Assembly: GCF_020171785.1 (NCBI RefSeq)
Contig: NZ_JAIVAE010000002.1
Span: forward strand, 62,001-126,000
Reading direction: 5' to 3'
DNA from: Guptibacillus hwajinpoensis
GTDB taxonomy: Bacteria; Bacillota; Bacilli; Bacillales; Guptibacillaceae
Length of the DNA: 64,000 nt
Part shown: positions 35,036-43,425 of the stretch, piece after piece
Position numbering within the stretch: the first letter of the stretch is position 1
Layout: every line of letters begins with the position of its first letter
Position numbers and translations under genes: made by a program
The notes under the pieces: generated by a model
Told to the model about the DNA's origin: nothing
Database searches by the model: none
What the model saw: only the letters and a program-made list of their open reading frames with translations

Positions 35036-35425
35036 CTTTGTGACCTCACTTTTTCATTATTGCTGTTCCAGAGGGAACGTATGGACGGAACAGTGAATTC
35101 CCTACTTCGTTAGTAAAGATAAGACTAATCAAATGTTGATCAGATGATATCGATCCCGTAACAGAACAAGTTACTGGGTTCCCAAGTAAAAATTTTATAG
35201 CTTTTTCGCGCTAAAATCAAATCGTGTGATTGGGTATCAGCCTGAATTTTTAATATTAAATCGACTAATTGAAAACTGTAAGCGATGCCATGATTAGTAC
35301 CTTGGGAAAAGGTTCTTAGTGACATACAAACGGAAAATGATAAACTTTTTCCTAAGAGATAGAATGGTTGCATTCAATTGTGGCGAATATAATAGATATG
35401 AGCGTTAATAGGGAGGATGAATAAG
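35036..35425. other. zwf upstream region
   Basis: No supported gene. CTGTTCC (35063-35069) and GGAACAG (35087-35093), with an inner GTTCC/GGGAAC overlap, form alternative stems in the zwf leader. A TATAAT box at 35388-35393 is the likely -10 for the lipoprotein gene; its -35 is poor. Confidence 0.4.
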
Positions 35426-36040
35426 ATGATTCGAGTACTGACAATCTTCTTCCTGTTTTTTGGCATTATTCTAGGATGTGCAATTGAAAAGCCACAAAAT
35501 TTAGGCGAGGTAGAAGCCGATCGTCCAGCATCTGTACAAAGCATTGTTATGAAGAAAGCGTATCTCGTTTTAAATGCATTAAGTAAACAAGAGATGGACA
35601 AAGTCTCTCGTCATGTTCATCCACAAAAAGGAGTACTGCTTTCTCCATTTGGAACAGTTGATAAAAATCGTGCCCAGGTATTGATGCCTTCTCAAGTGAA
35701 AGAGTTATTCCAGGTACCCAATCAAAAGCAGCTTGAATGGGGGACGGATGACGTTAAAGGAGATCCTATTCGACTAACACCTCAAGCATATTTTGAGAAA
35801 TATGTTTATGATGTCGAATTTACTGAGACTGAGTTAGTTACGTACGATGGGATATATAAAGAGACAAATCGCGTTAATAATATAGATGAAGCTTTGCCGA
35901 ATAGCCATTATGTTGAGTTCTTTGTACCCGGATCAGAAGAACATGGAGGAATGGATTGGAAGAGTCTTAAATTGGTGTTTTCTGAACATAATAATGATCA
36001 CTATTTAATAGGGATTGTTCATGACCAGTGGTCGCCTTAA
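35426..36040 (+). CDS. Hypothetical lipoprotein
   Basis: A 204-aa protein with a lipoprotein signal peptide (hydrophobic 4-17, lipobox IILGC). The mature part has a segment HPQKGVLLSPFGTVDKNRAQ near 60-80, which recalls a family of Bacillus lipoproteins of unknown role, and a beta-rich end. GGGAGG directly touches the first ATG, so the second ATG (35426) at proper spacing is chosen. Membrane-anchored on the outer face. Confidence 0.72.
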   Translation: MIRVLTIFFLFFGIILGCAIEKPQNLGEVEADRPASVQSIVMKKAYLVLNALSKQEMDKVSRHVHPQKGVLLSPFGTVDKNRAQVLMPSQVKELFQVPNQKQLEWGTDDVKGDPIRLTPQAYFEKYVYDVEFTETELVTYDGIYKETNRVNNIDEALPNSHYVEFFVPGSEEHGGMDWKSLKLVFSEHNNDHYLIGIVHDQWSP

Positions 36041-36075
36041 TGTGAACAAAACGTGTCACGAATTGGAATTTTACG

Positions 36076-36091
36076 TGTGAGATGTGTCACA
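36076..36091. promoter_or_regulatory. Fnr/Crp-type box upstream of ctaM
   Basis: TGTGA-GATGTG-TCACA is an exact TGTGA-N6-TCACA palindrome, the consensus bound by Fnr in Bacillus. It is centred about 12 bp upstream of the -35 hexamer, a position suited to activation. Confidence 0.5.
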
Positions 36092-36095
36092 TAGG

Positions 36096-36124
36096 TTGCT
36101 CATTTAGAGAAACTTTCTTATCCT
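36096..36124 (+). promoter_or_regulatory. Promoter of ctaM
   Basis: TTGCTC and TATCCT with a 17-bp spacer, predicted start near 36131. Confidence 0.55.
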
Positions 36125-36161
36125 TAAAAGGTAGATTAATGTGATAAGGAGAAGAATTCGT

Positions 36162-36692
36162 ATGAGTGATGTAAAACAACGGAATTATACACCATGGATC
36201 GTCGGGCTTTCCATTGCAGTTAACGTGCTCGTTGTTATTCTGTTTTTCTTACCCGAATATAGCGGTGAGGTAGGATTCGATATTACACTTTTGCCTTTGC
36301 TTAACGCAGTTTTTAATAGCTTTACTTTTGTTTTCTTAGTAGCTGCGCTGATTTTTATTAAGCAAAAGAATATTAAGTTGCACAAACGTTTTATTTTTGC
36401 TGCTTTTTCAACGACAGCATTATTTTTAGTGTCTTACGTAACGTATCACGGGTTGTCTGAATCAACTTCTTTTGGAGGAGAAGGGTTCATTCGCTCCGTC
36501 TATTTCTTTATATTGATTTCACATATTATCCTTGCGGCTGCGATTGTTCCTCTTGCTTTAATCACAGTGACACGAGGTCTTAATATGCAAGTTGCCAAAC
36601 ATAGAAAAATTGCAAGATGGACGATGCCGATCTGGTTGTATGTGAGCCTGACAGGTGTTGTCGTTTATTTGATGATTTCTCCGTACTATTGA
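36162..36692 (+). CDS. ctaM: DUF420 membrane protein (CtaM/YozB-like)
   Basis: A 176-aa integral membrane protein with about five TM helices, matching YozB in length and pattern (FNSFTFVFLVAALIFIKQKN, KLHKRFIFAAFSTTALFLVS with the conserved His, SHIILAAAIVPLALITVTRG with His, KHRKIARWTMPIWLYVSLTG). DUF420/CtaM is needed for function of haem-copper quinol or cytochrome oxidases in Gram-positives. The ATG follows AAGGAG. An Fnr/Crp-type palindrome ahead of the promoter suggests coupling to oxygen or redox state. Confidence 0.84.
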   Translation: MSDVKQRNYTPWIVGLSIAVNVLVVILFFLPEYSGEVGFDITLLPLLNAVFNSFTFVFLVAALIFIKQKNIKLHKRFIFAAFSTTALFLVSYVTYHGLSESTSFGGEGFIRSVYFFILISHIILAAAIVPLALITVTRGLNMQVAKHRKIARWTMPIWLYVSLTGVVVYLMISPYY

Positions 36693-36697
36693 TAGGT

Positions 36698-36727
36698 TAA
36701 AAAAACAGGCGTTTGCCTGTTTTTTTA
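36698..36727 (+). terminator. Terminator after ctaM
   Basis: Stem AAAAAAACAGGC / GCCTGTTTTTTT, GTTT loop. Confidence 0.9.
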
Positions 36728-36854
36728 TTTGCATGAGTGGCTGCATCCGCTGGAGAAGTTGTGGAGAGACTACCGATATGTGAATGGCTGTGGCATATCC
36801 TCTCATCTTATGCTACTTTTGATAGTGAACGTATTTATTCAAGGAGGTACGATT

Positions 36855-37565
36855 ATGAGTGTTCATATTGGTGCGAAACAAGGAGATATTGCGGAAACAA
36901 TTTTATTACCCGGAGATCCGCTTCGTGCGAAGTACATTGCAGAAACGTTCTTAGAAGACGTTGTCTGCTATAACGAAGTAAGAGGAATGCTTGGATACAC
37001 TGGTACATATAAAGGGGAACGAATTTCTGTTCAGGGAACCGGCATGGGCGTGCCGTCGATTTCCATCTACGTGAATGAGCTTATTCAAAGCTATGGCGTA
37101 AAGAATTTGATTCGAGTTGGCACATGTGGCGCATTGAAGAAAGAAGTGAAAGTAAGAGACGTTATTCTTGCGATGAGTGCCACTTCTGATTCTGGAGTAA
37201 ACCGTCTTCAATTTAATGGCATGGACTTTGCCCCAACAGCTGATTTTAACCTTCTAAAAAATGCTTATGATGCTGCAGCCGAAAAAGAAATGAGTGTTCA
37301 TGTCGGGAATGTGTTTACAAGTGATTCTTTCTATCGTGACAACCCGGAAATCTTCCAACAGCTTGCTGACTATCAAGTGCTAGGTGTCGAAATGGAAACT
37401 TCCGCTCTTTATACGATCGCAGCAAAATACGGCGTGAATGCATTGACCGTACTGACTGTTAGTGATCACATTGTAACGGGTGAAGAAACGACTTCTGAAG
37501 AGCGTCAAACAACGTTTAAAGAAATGATGATTATTGCTCTAGAAGCGGCTTTAAAACAAAAGTAA
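36855..37565 (+). CDS. deoD: Purine-nucleoside phosphorylase DeoD-type
   Basis: A 236-aa hexameric PNP that phosphorolyses purine (deoxy)nucleosides. Motifs: [18 protein letters not shown] (phosphate loop), [36 protein letters not shown] (ribose-binding MET) and the catalytic Asp in [10 protein letters not shown]. The ATG at 36855 has AAGGAGG; the longer upstream frame overlaps the preceding terminator region and is rejected. It works with the purine permeases of this window in salvage. Confidence 0.95.
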   Translation: MSVHIGAKQGDIAETILLPGDPLRAKYIAETFLEDVVCYNEVRGMLGYTGTYKGERISVQGTGMGVPSISIYVNELIQSYGVKNLIRVGTCGALKKEVKVRDVILAMSATSDSGVNRLQFNGMDFAPTADFNLLKNAYDAAAEKEMSVHVGNVFTSDSFYRDNPEIFQQLADYQVLGVEMETSALYTIAAKYGVNALTVLTVSDHIVTGEETTSEERQTTFKEMMIIALEAALKQK

Positions 37566-37571
37566 AACATG

Positions 37572-37605
37572 GAGAAGACGAGCGTAAAGCTGGTCTTCTT
37601 TTTTT
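37572..37605 (+). terminator. Terminator after deoD
   Basis: Stem AGAAGAC-AGC / GCT-GTCTTCT around a G-G mismatch, then T7. Confidence 0.78.
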
Positions 37606-37684
37606 GTTATTCTGAAGAGCCGATGCATATTTCTATTCACATCTCCAAAAGCTAGAACAAGAGGGTGCATGGGGGGTGAATAGG

Positions 37685-39151
37685 ATGAAAAGGAGAACGA
37701 CAAAGTTACTTCATAAGTTAAAAGAATTAAAGCAGGAAGCGGTAGAAAAAGATCATTCAGCTTCACTTCAGAAACAAGTTATCGAAAACTTTAGCGGCTG
37801 TGATGATCTCGTACAACGCACGTTTCCTGAATTAGATATAACAATTATTTATTTCTTACATATGGTTAACGAAAATTTACTTGAAATGGATTTGCTTGTT
37901 CCCATTTATCATGCATCAGATGAAACCAAGCTTCCATTCTTAAAAAGGTCTAACTTTCATAAAACCGATGATGAAAAGAAAGTAATCAATGGAATATTAA
38001 ATGGAGAAGCGGCAGTTTTTCACCAGGACCATGCTTACCTGATTAACATTTCTGGACCTAAGCAGCGAGAAATCCAACCTTCGGAAACGGAAACAACGAT
38101 TACAGGACCACATGAAGGATTTGTTGAAAGTAGCGAAATTAATCTTTCTATGATTCGAAGACGGGTGAAAAGCGCGCACTTGAAAATTAACGAAATTCCT
38201 GTCGGAGAAGTTTCGAAAGGGAGCGTCTTTGTTCTTCATATAAAAGGAATTGCTAATGATGAAGTTGTGGGTGACATGATTAATCGAATCGAGAAAATCG
38301 AGATTGACGCGGTGTACGATGCACATATGCTAACACAGCTAATTGAAGATCAGCCAAATGCGCTCTTTCCACAGTTTATGCTTCGAGAGCGACCCGATGC
38401 AATTGCTGCTGCGCTTGTTGAAGGGAAAATTGTGGTCGTAGTTGACGGTAGTCCCGCAGTCATCATCAGTCCTTCAAGTTTTTTTGACTTTTTTCAAACG
38501 GGTGATGACTATTATCAAAGATGGATTACTGGGACGGCAACAAGGTTGCTTCGATTTGGAGCTTTTATCATCACGATTGGGTTTACTGCTCTCTACGTTT
38601 CCGTTACAACTTTTCAATATGAAATGATTCCGCAATCGCTGTTAACAACGTTGGCAGGTTCAAGAAGTAAGGTGCCATTTAATCCTTTATACGAAGCGCT
38701 AATCATGGAAATTACCCTTGAGTTTTTACGTGAAGCAGGGGCCAGATTGCCAACGAAAGTTGGACAAACGATCGGTATCGTTGGGGGTATTGTTATCGGA
38801 CAAGCGGCAGTGCAAGCTGGAATTACTAGCAATGTTCTAATTATTGTTGTTGCCAGTTCTGCCATTACTTCATTTGTCGTCCCTAGTTATGTGATGAGTG
38901 CGAGTATTCGATTAGCGCGTTTTGGTTTAATTCTTTTAGCGGGACTCCTTGGTAATCTCGGAATCGTCATAGGAGTCATCCTTTTGGTAATCCACTTAAG
39001 TAGTTTAACGAGTGCGGGTGCACCTTACTTAGCTCCTCTATCTCCGTTCTTCCGCAAAGATTGGGTCGATTTTTTATTGCGAGCTCCCTATTCTTTAATG
39101 AAAACAAGGCCAGCTTTACCTAGAAGTTCTAATAAGAAAAGAAAGCAATAA
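37685..39151 (+). CDS. gerAA: GerA-family spore germination protein (A subunit)
   Basis: A 488-aa GerAA/GerKA-type subunit of a nutrient germinant receptor in the spore inner membrane. A hydrophilic N-terminal region of about 270 aa holds the ligand-related domains; the conserved RERPDAIAAALVEGKIVVVV precedes about five TM helices (about 280-460, with FNPLYEALIMEITLEFLREA and PTKVGQTIGIVGGIVIGQAA). The ATG at 37685 follows GGGGGGTGA. First gene of a three-gene operon, expected to be forespore-expressed (SigG), although I could not define that promoter. Which germinant it senses is unknown, so the gerA symbol denotes family only. Confidence 0.9.
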   Translation: MKRRTTKLLHKLKELKQEAVEKDHSASLQKQVIENFSGCDDLVQRTFPELDITIIYFLHMVNENLLEMDLLVPIYHASDETKLPFLKRSNFHKTDDEKKVINGILNGEAAVFHQDHAYLINISGPKQREIQPSETETTITGPHEGFVESSEINLSMIRRRVKSAHLKINEIPVGEVSKGSVFVLHIKGIANDEVVGDMINRIEKIEIDAVYDAHMLTQLIEDQPNALFPQFMLRERPDAIAAALVEGKIVVVVDGSPAVIISPSSFFDFFQTGDDYYQRWITGTATRLLRFGAFIITIGFTALYVSVTTFQYEMIPQSLLTTLAGSRSKVPFNPLYEALIMEITLEFLREAGARLPTKVGQTIGIVGGIVIGQAAVQAGITSNVLIIVVASSAITSFVVPSYVMSASIRLARFGLILLAGLLGNLGIVIGVILLVIHLSSLTSAGAPYLAPLSPFFRKDWVDFLLRAPYSLMKTRPALPRSSNKKRKQ

Positions 39152-39178
39152 GCAGCTAGAAGAAATTGAGGGATACTA

Positions 39179-40255
39179 ATGTCGGAAAAAATCGCGCCAT
39201 TTCACCTCGCCATTCTTATTTATATGATCCAGTCTGGTGTAACCCTATACAAGTTACCTCGCATGCTAGCCGTTAATTTTGGTACGAACGGATGGATTAT
39301 GGTACTCATTGTATCTTTTGTAGCTGGAATAAATATTTTTCTCATTTCTCTCGTGAACCGTTTTAGAAAAGGAGAGAGCGTATTTGAGATTATGGAAGGA
39401 CTTATCCCTCGTGTAGTATTGGCGCCTTTTTACATCCTCCTAGCATTGATCTGGTCAATCTTAGCGCTACTTGTTGGAAAAGACTATATCCTTATCACCC
39501 AGGTGTTAGCTTTCCAAAATTCAAGTTTACTTTTGCTGTACAGCATTGTTTTAATTCTCGCCTTCTACCTTGTAATAAAGGACATGTATACGATATCTAA
39601 GACAACGACCATTTTCTTTTTTTTAACCATTTGGATGACCTTTTTGTTAATTTATCATATCCCGTATTCTTCCGTTATGAGATTAACGCCATTTATATTT
39701 AAAGATGGAACGCATTCAATTCGTGGATGGATTGAGGTATACACGGCATTTCTAGGTTTTGAACTTGTTTTATTTTTGTTTCCTTATATTGATGAGAAAA
39801 AGCCAAAATGGTTTCTAAGCGTATATGTAGGACATGTCATTACGACGATTGTGTATACACTCATATGCCTCGTATCCTTTATGTACTATTCATTTGAGCA
39901 ACTCAAGCTTATTAGTTTTCCTGTATTGAATTTAATTGCGTACGTTGAAATTGAATTAATAGAGCGAATTGAAAGCCTCGTTTTTAACTTATTTCTAATG
40001 AAGATTCTTGTTACAGTCGTAATGTATTTATGGGCTGCCAAATTACTCCTTCATCGTGGAATGCCGAGTGTGAATGAAAAGTGGTTAGCGCCGATTTTAA
40101 TTTTAGTTGCTTTTTTTATTACATTTCGAGTAGACGTGGTTTATGAGTTAGCACCATGGTTATTGATTTTTGGATTCGCTGCTGCAGGAATAGCCATTGG
40201 ATTACCCATTCTGTTGTTATTCATTCTGTGGATTAGGAGGATGCGCAATGGATAG
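39179..40255 (+). CDS. gerAB: GerB-family germination permease (B subunit)
   Basis: A 358-aa, roughly 10-TM amino-acid-permease-like subunit of the germinant receptor (APC superfamily). It opens FHLAILIYMIQSGVTLYKLP, with the family's early TM glycines, and the last TM ends in a basic tail. It starts 27 bp after the A subunit and overlaps the C subunit start by 8 bp. In the GerA receptor the B subunit binds the germinant amino acid in a permease-like pocket. Confidence 0.89.
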   Translation: MSEKIAPFHLAILIYMIQSGVTLYKLPRMLAVNFGTNGWIMVLIVSFVAGINIFLISLVNRFRKGESVFEIMEGLIPRVVLAPFYILLALIWSILALLVGKDYILITQVLAFQNSSLLLLYSIVLILAFYLVIKDMYTISKTTTIFFFLTIWMTFLLIYHIPYSSVMRLTPFIFKDGTHSIRGWIEVYTAFLGFELVLFLFPYIDEKKPKWFLSVYVGHVITTIVYTLICLVSFMYYSFEQLKLISFPVLNLIAYVEIELIERIESLVFNLFLMKILVTVVMYLWAAKLLLHRGMPSVNEKWLAPILILVAFFITFRVDVVYELAPWLLIFGFAAAGIAIGLPILLLFILWIRRMRNG

Positions 40256-41345
40256 AAAAACTGTCATATGGGGCATTTTCGCATGCTTATTGCTAGCAGG
40301 TTGTAACGATCAAAAAGTAATTGAAGATCTTGCCATTATTAGTATGATGAGTTTTGATCAAACGGATGATCCGACTGGTGATCTAAAAGTTACCGCCTCT
40401 TTTCCAAATTTAACGAGTGAAACGTCTAATGAAGAGCAAATCATCGAAACAATTGCAAATTCTAAAAAGGAGGCAGAGGATCTCCTCTCATCCAAAACAA
40501 AACAACAAGTAGTAAATGGTCAAATACATTCTATTATTCTTGGCGAAAGGTTTGCAAGAAACGGAGTGAAAAGCGTGATCAGCTCGATGGAAAGAGACCA
40601 AGAAATAGGATCACAGGTGAAAGTAGTAGTTGCAGATCAAGAAGGCACTGAAATTATTAGAACCGAAGTCGTTCCGGATATCGGGAGTTACATTGATAAA
40701 ATGTTAAAAACTGAATCTGAAAAATTCACAATTCCAGAAACGGATATTCACCATTTTTCTCGTGATTATTATGATGACGGGATTGATCCGATCGCGCCTC
40801 TTTTTAGGAAGCAAGATGGGAGAATTGTATTGGTGGGTACCGCGCTTTTCCGCAATGATCGCTATGTTGATCACCTTGATTTGATTCAATCAAAAATATT
40901 AATGCTATTGCTTAGCAAAGTAGAGAGAAGTGAATTAACGATTAAAATGGCTCAAGAGGAAAAAATTCGTAATGTTCATTTTGACTATGTGACAAGCCAC
41001 CGGAATATAAACGTATATAAGAAGGGGAGAGAGGTTGATCATATCAAGATTGTCGTAAAGATGAGAGGATCGGTTTTAGAAGATACGGGAGAAGAAAGTA
41101 TTTCCTCTACGAAAGAGATTCACGAATTAGAGCGATTGGTTGCACGTCATATTGAACATAAAGCCGAGGACATCATTGAGATTTTAAAGGAAAATCAAAC
41201 GGATAGTCTTGGATTAGGTCAGTATATTCGCCAGTCACTATCTTATGAAGAATGGAGGACGTTGGATAAAGAACGTCTCATTGAAACCACACCTGTATCT
41301 GTTGAAGTGGATGTGACGATCAAAGATACAGGTATGTCTCAGTAG
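40248..41345 (+). CDS. gerAC: Ger(x)C-family germination lipoprotein (C subunit)
   Basis: A 365-aa lipoprotein: lipobox LLLAGC at about 14-19, then three GerC domains. Recognisable parts are the N-terminal VIEDLAIISMMSFDQ, the central DIGSYIDKMLKTE, and the C-terminal DIIEILKENQTDSLGLGQYI. The ATG lies inside the end of the B subunit with AGGAGG at its front, so it is translationally coupled. Anchored to the outer face of the spore inner membrane. Its stop directly abuts the stop of a convergent gene. Confidence 0.9.
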   Translation: MDRKTVIWGIFACLLLAGCNDQKVIEDLAIISMMSFDQTDDPTGDLKVTASFPNLTSETSNEEQIIETIANSKKEAEDLLSSKTKQQVVNGQIHSIILGERFARNGVKSVISSMERDQEIGSQVKVVVADQEGTEIIRTEVVPDIGSYIDKMLKTESEKFTIPETDIHHFSRDYYDDGIDPIAPLFRKQDGRIVLVGTALFRNDRYVDHLDLIQSKILMLLLSKVERSELTIKMAQEEKIRNVHFDYVTSHRNINVYKKGREVDHIKIVVKMRGSVLEDTGEESISSTKEIHELERLVARHIEHKAEDIIEILKENQTDSLGLGQYIRQSLSYEEWRTLDKERLIETTPVSVEVDVTIKDTGMSQ

Positions 41346-41963
41346 TTAGTAGGCGATCCCGACCCGCTTTAAGAGGTGTTTTTTTTCAAGGAGCTCTTGA
41401 TACACAAAATTAGCCGTGTCTCCAGTTGAGATTTCTTTGCCATCTTCAGGAAGGTAATCATCTTCTACTCTGTAACTACCGCGAGCGTCTCCCTCTGGTA
41501 AGTAAGTAGGGCAAATAATGGTCCATTCCACTTGGCTTCTATTCAGCATCTCGTAAACAGCGAGGTGCTCTTTTGCTGCTCGGGTTGTTTTACGTTTTGA
41601 TTCAGATGACTCAAAACGATAAACGCCAGGATCGGTACGACTGTTTAGTATACCTGCTGTACCAACTGTAATGATGCGCTTTATTCCCTGCTTCTTCATG
41701 ACGCTTAGCAGAATCGGTGTGCTATCGGAGAGAGTAGTTGTTTTGTCTGTTCCAAGCGCACTGATTATCACGTCGGCCCCTTCGCTTGCTTTCATTACGT
41801 CATCTTCATTTAACACATCGCCTTCAACAATTGTTATCCCTTCTTTTATTGAAAGCTTTTCTGGTGATCGTACAAGAACAGATACGTTATGGTGATCTCT
41901 AACAGCTTGTAATAATACTTTACTACCAACCCGGCCTGTAGCCCCTAAAATAAATACATTCAT
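41346..41963 (-). CDS. NAD(P)-binding NmrA/SDR-like oxidoreductase
   Basis: A 205-aa atypical short-chain dehydrogenase with Rossmann start MNVFILGATGRVGSKVLLQA, VEGDVLNEDDVMKAS, and VEWTIICPTYLPEGDARGSY in the substrate half. The Tyr-xxx-Lys catalytic pair of classical SDRs is not evident, as in NmrA-like and YwnB-like proteins, which may act as redox sensors or reductases. GAGGAGG precedes the ATG. It is tail-to-tail with gerC with no intervening base. Confidence 0.8.
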   Translation of the reverse strand: MNVFILGATGRVGSKVLLQAVRDHHNVSVLVRSPEKLSIKEGITIVEGDVLNEDDVMKASEGADVIISALGTDKTTTLSDSTPILLSVMKKQGIKRIITVGTAGILNSRTDPGVYRFESSESKRKTTRAAKEHLAVYEMLNRSQVEWTIICPTYLPEGDARGSYRVEDDYLPEDGKEISTGDTANFVYQELLEKKHLLKRVGIAY

Positions 41964-42198
41964 AATACATCCTCCTCATTAGCGGTATTCACTTCATTTT
42001 AGAAAACGTAGATATCCATTGCAAATTAGAGGGTTCTTTTTTTTATTCCGAATGAACGGCTCTTAGTAGGTGGATGTCTTTCATAATATTTCTCAATAGA
42101 TTTGCAAGTTTTCCTTATAAAGTTCAGAATTTTTGTTAAAATACTCATAACGTATGATACGTGATTGCTTTAGATAGAGGAGAGGGGAAGATCTTACA

Positions 42199-43404
42199 AT
42201 GAGAACTGCGCTGTTTAAAAGATTAGAAGAGCTTTATCCACAAATGGTTGAACTAAGGAGAGAGCTTCATCGGCATCCAGAGCTTTCTTTCCATGAAGTT
42301 CACACGCCAAAACGAATTGCTGAATTTTATGAAAATCTTCACATGCCTATTCGTACTGAAGTTGGTGGAAGAGGGGTTGTAGCTGTTCTAGAAGGAGCAT
42401 TACCTGGTAAAACAGTAGCCTTACGAGCGGATTTCGATGCTCTTCCAATAAATGATGAAAAAGACGTTCCATATAAATCGACAGTACCTGGCGTGATGCA
42501 TGCTTGCGGACACGACGGGCATACGTCTACGCTTTTACATCTTGCCAAAGCGTTAAACGAACAACGTGATCAGTTAGCTGGACGAGTTGTGTTTATTCAT
42601 CAATTTGCAGAAGAAATCACGCCTGGTGGTGCAAAGCCGATGATTGAAGATGGTTGTCTTGATGGGGTAGACGTCCTTTTTGGAACACATCTCTGGTCAG
42701 GGTTTCCTACTGGGACTGTCGCCTACAAAACAGGGCGCATTATGGCAGCTGCCGACTCGTTTGAAATTGTCGTAAAAGGGAGAGGTGGCCATGGAGGTAT
42801 TCCGCACGAAGCGGTAGATTCAATTGTCATTGCTAGTCAGCTTGTTACTCAGTTGCAGCAAATCGTTAGTCGATTTGTTGATCCTGGTCATACAGCCGTC
42901 TTATCAATTGGCTCCTTTCATGCAGGGTCGGCGTTTAATGTTATTTCTGAAACGGCTACGCTGAAAGGCACTGTGCGCACTTTTGATCGAGATGTTCGTG
43001 AGAAAATCATTGCATTAATGGAACGAATGATTAAAGGGACGTGTGAAAGTAGCGGGGCAGACTATCGGTTTACCTATAATCGAGGATACCCTCCTGTTGT
43101 GAACCACGAGAAGGAAACGATGATGCTGAAGGAGGCGGCCCAAAGAGTAGGAAATGTAAAAAATGTGGTCGAAACAGAAGCATTAATGATTGGAGAAGAT
43201 GTTGCTTATTATCTTGAAAAAGTACCCGGAACGTTCTTTTTAACTGGTTCAGGAAATAAGGAGCTATTATCGACTTACCCTCATCATCATCCGATGTTTG
43301 ATCTTGATGAGACTGCGATGTTGATTGCTGCTCAAACGCTAGGAGAAGCCACTTTATCTTATTTAGAACAACATCGTTATGAAGCGGAAGAGATAAAGAG
43401 TTAA
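42199..43404 (+). CDS. M20-family amidohydrolase
   Basis: A 401-aa metal-dependent amidohydrolase (peptidase M20D, N-acyl-amino-acid/IAA-amino-acid hydrolase type). Motifs: LRRELHRHPELSFHE, ALRADFDALPI, MHACGHDGHTSTLL (metal His/Asp), the Glu pair in FAEEITPGGAKPM, and the dimerisation-domain GRGGHGGIPH. GGAGAGGGG precedes the ATG. A PucR-like regulator starts 21 bp later, so this enzyme probably belongs to a regulated N-acyl or amide scavenging function. Confidence 0.9.
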   Translation: MRTALFKRLEELYPQMVELRRELHRHPELSFHEVHTPKRIAEFYENLHMPIRTEVGGRGVVAVLEGALPGKTVALRADFDALPINDEKDVPYKSTVPGVMHACGHDGHTSTLLHLAKALNEQRDQLAGRVVFIHQFAEEITPGGAKPMIEDGCLDGVDVLFGTHLWSGFPTGTVAYKTGRIMAAADSFEIVVKGRGGHGGIPHEAVDSIVIASQLVTQLQQIVSRFVDPGHTAVLSIGSFHAGSAFNVISETATLKGTVRTFDRDVREKIIALMERMIKGTCESSGADYRFTYNRGYPPVVNHEKETMMLKEAAQRVGNVKNVVETEALMIGEDVAYYLEKVPGTFFLTGSGNKELLSTYPHHHPMFDLDETAMLIAAQTLGEATLSYLEQHRYEAEEIKS

Positions 43405-43425
43405 GTGAATAGGAGGAGGAAATGA

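Noticed and set aside
35140-35373. Minus-strand 77-aa frame in the zwf upstream region
   Set aside because: No Shine-Dalgarno, no recognisable family, and it overlaps the promoter of the lipoprotein gene.
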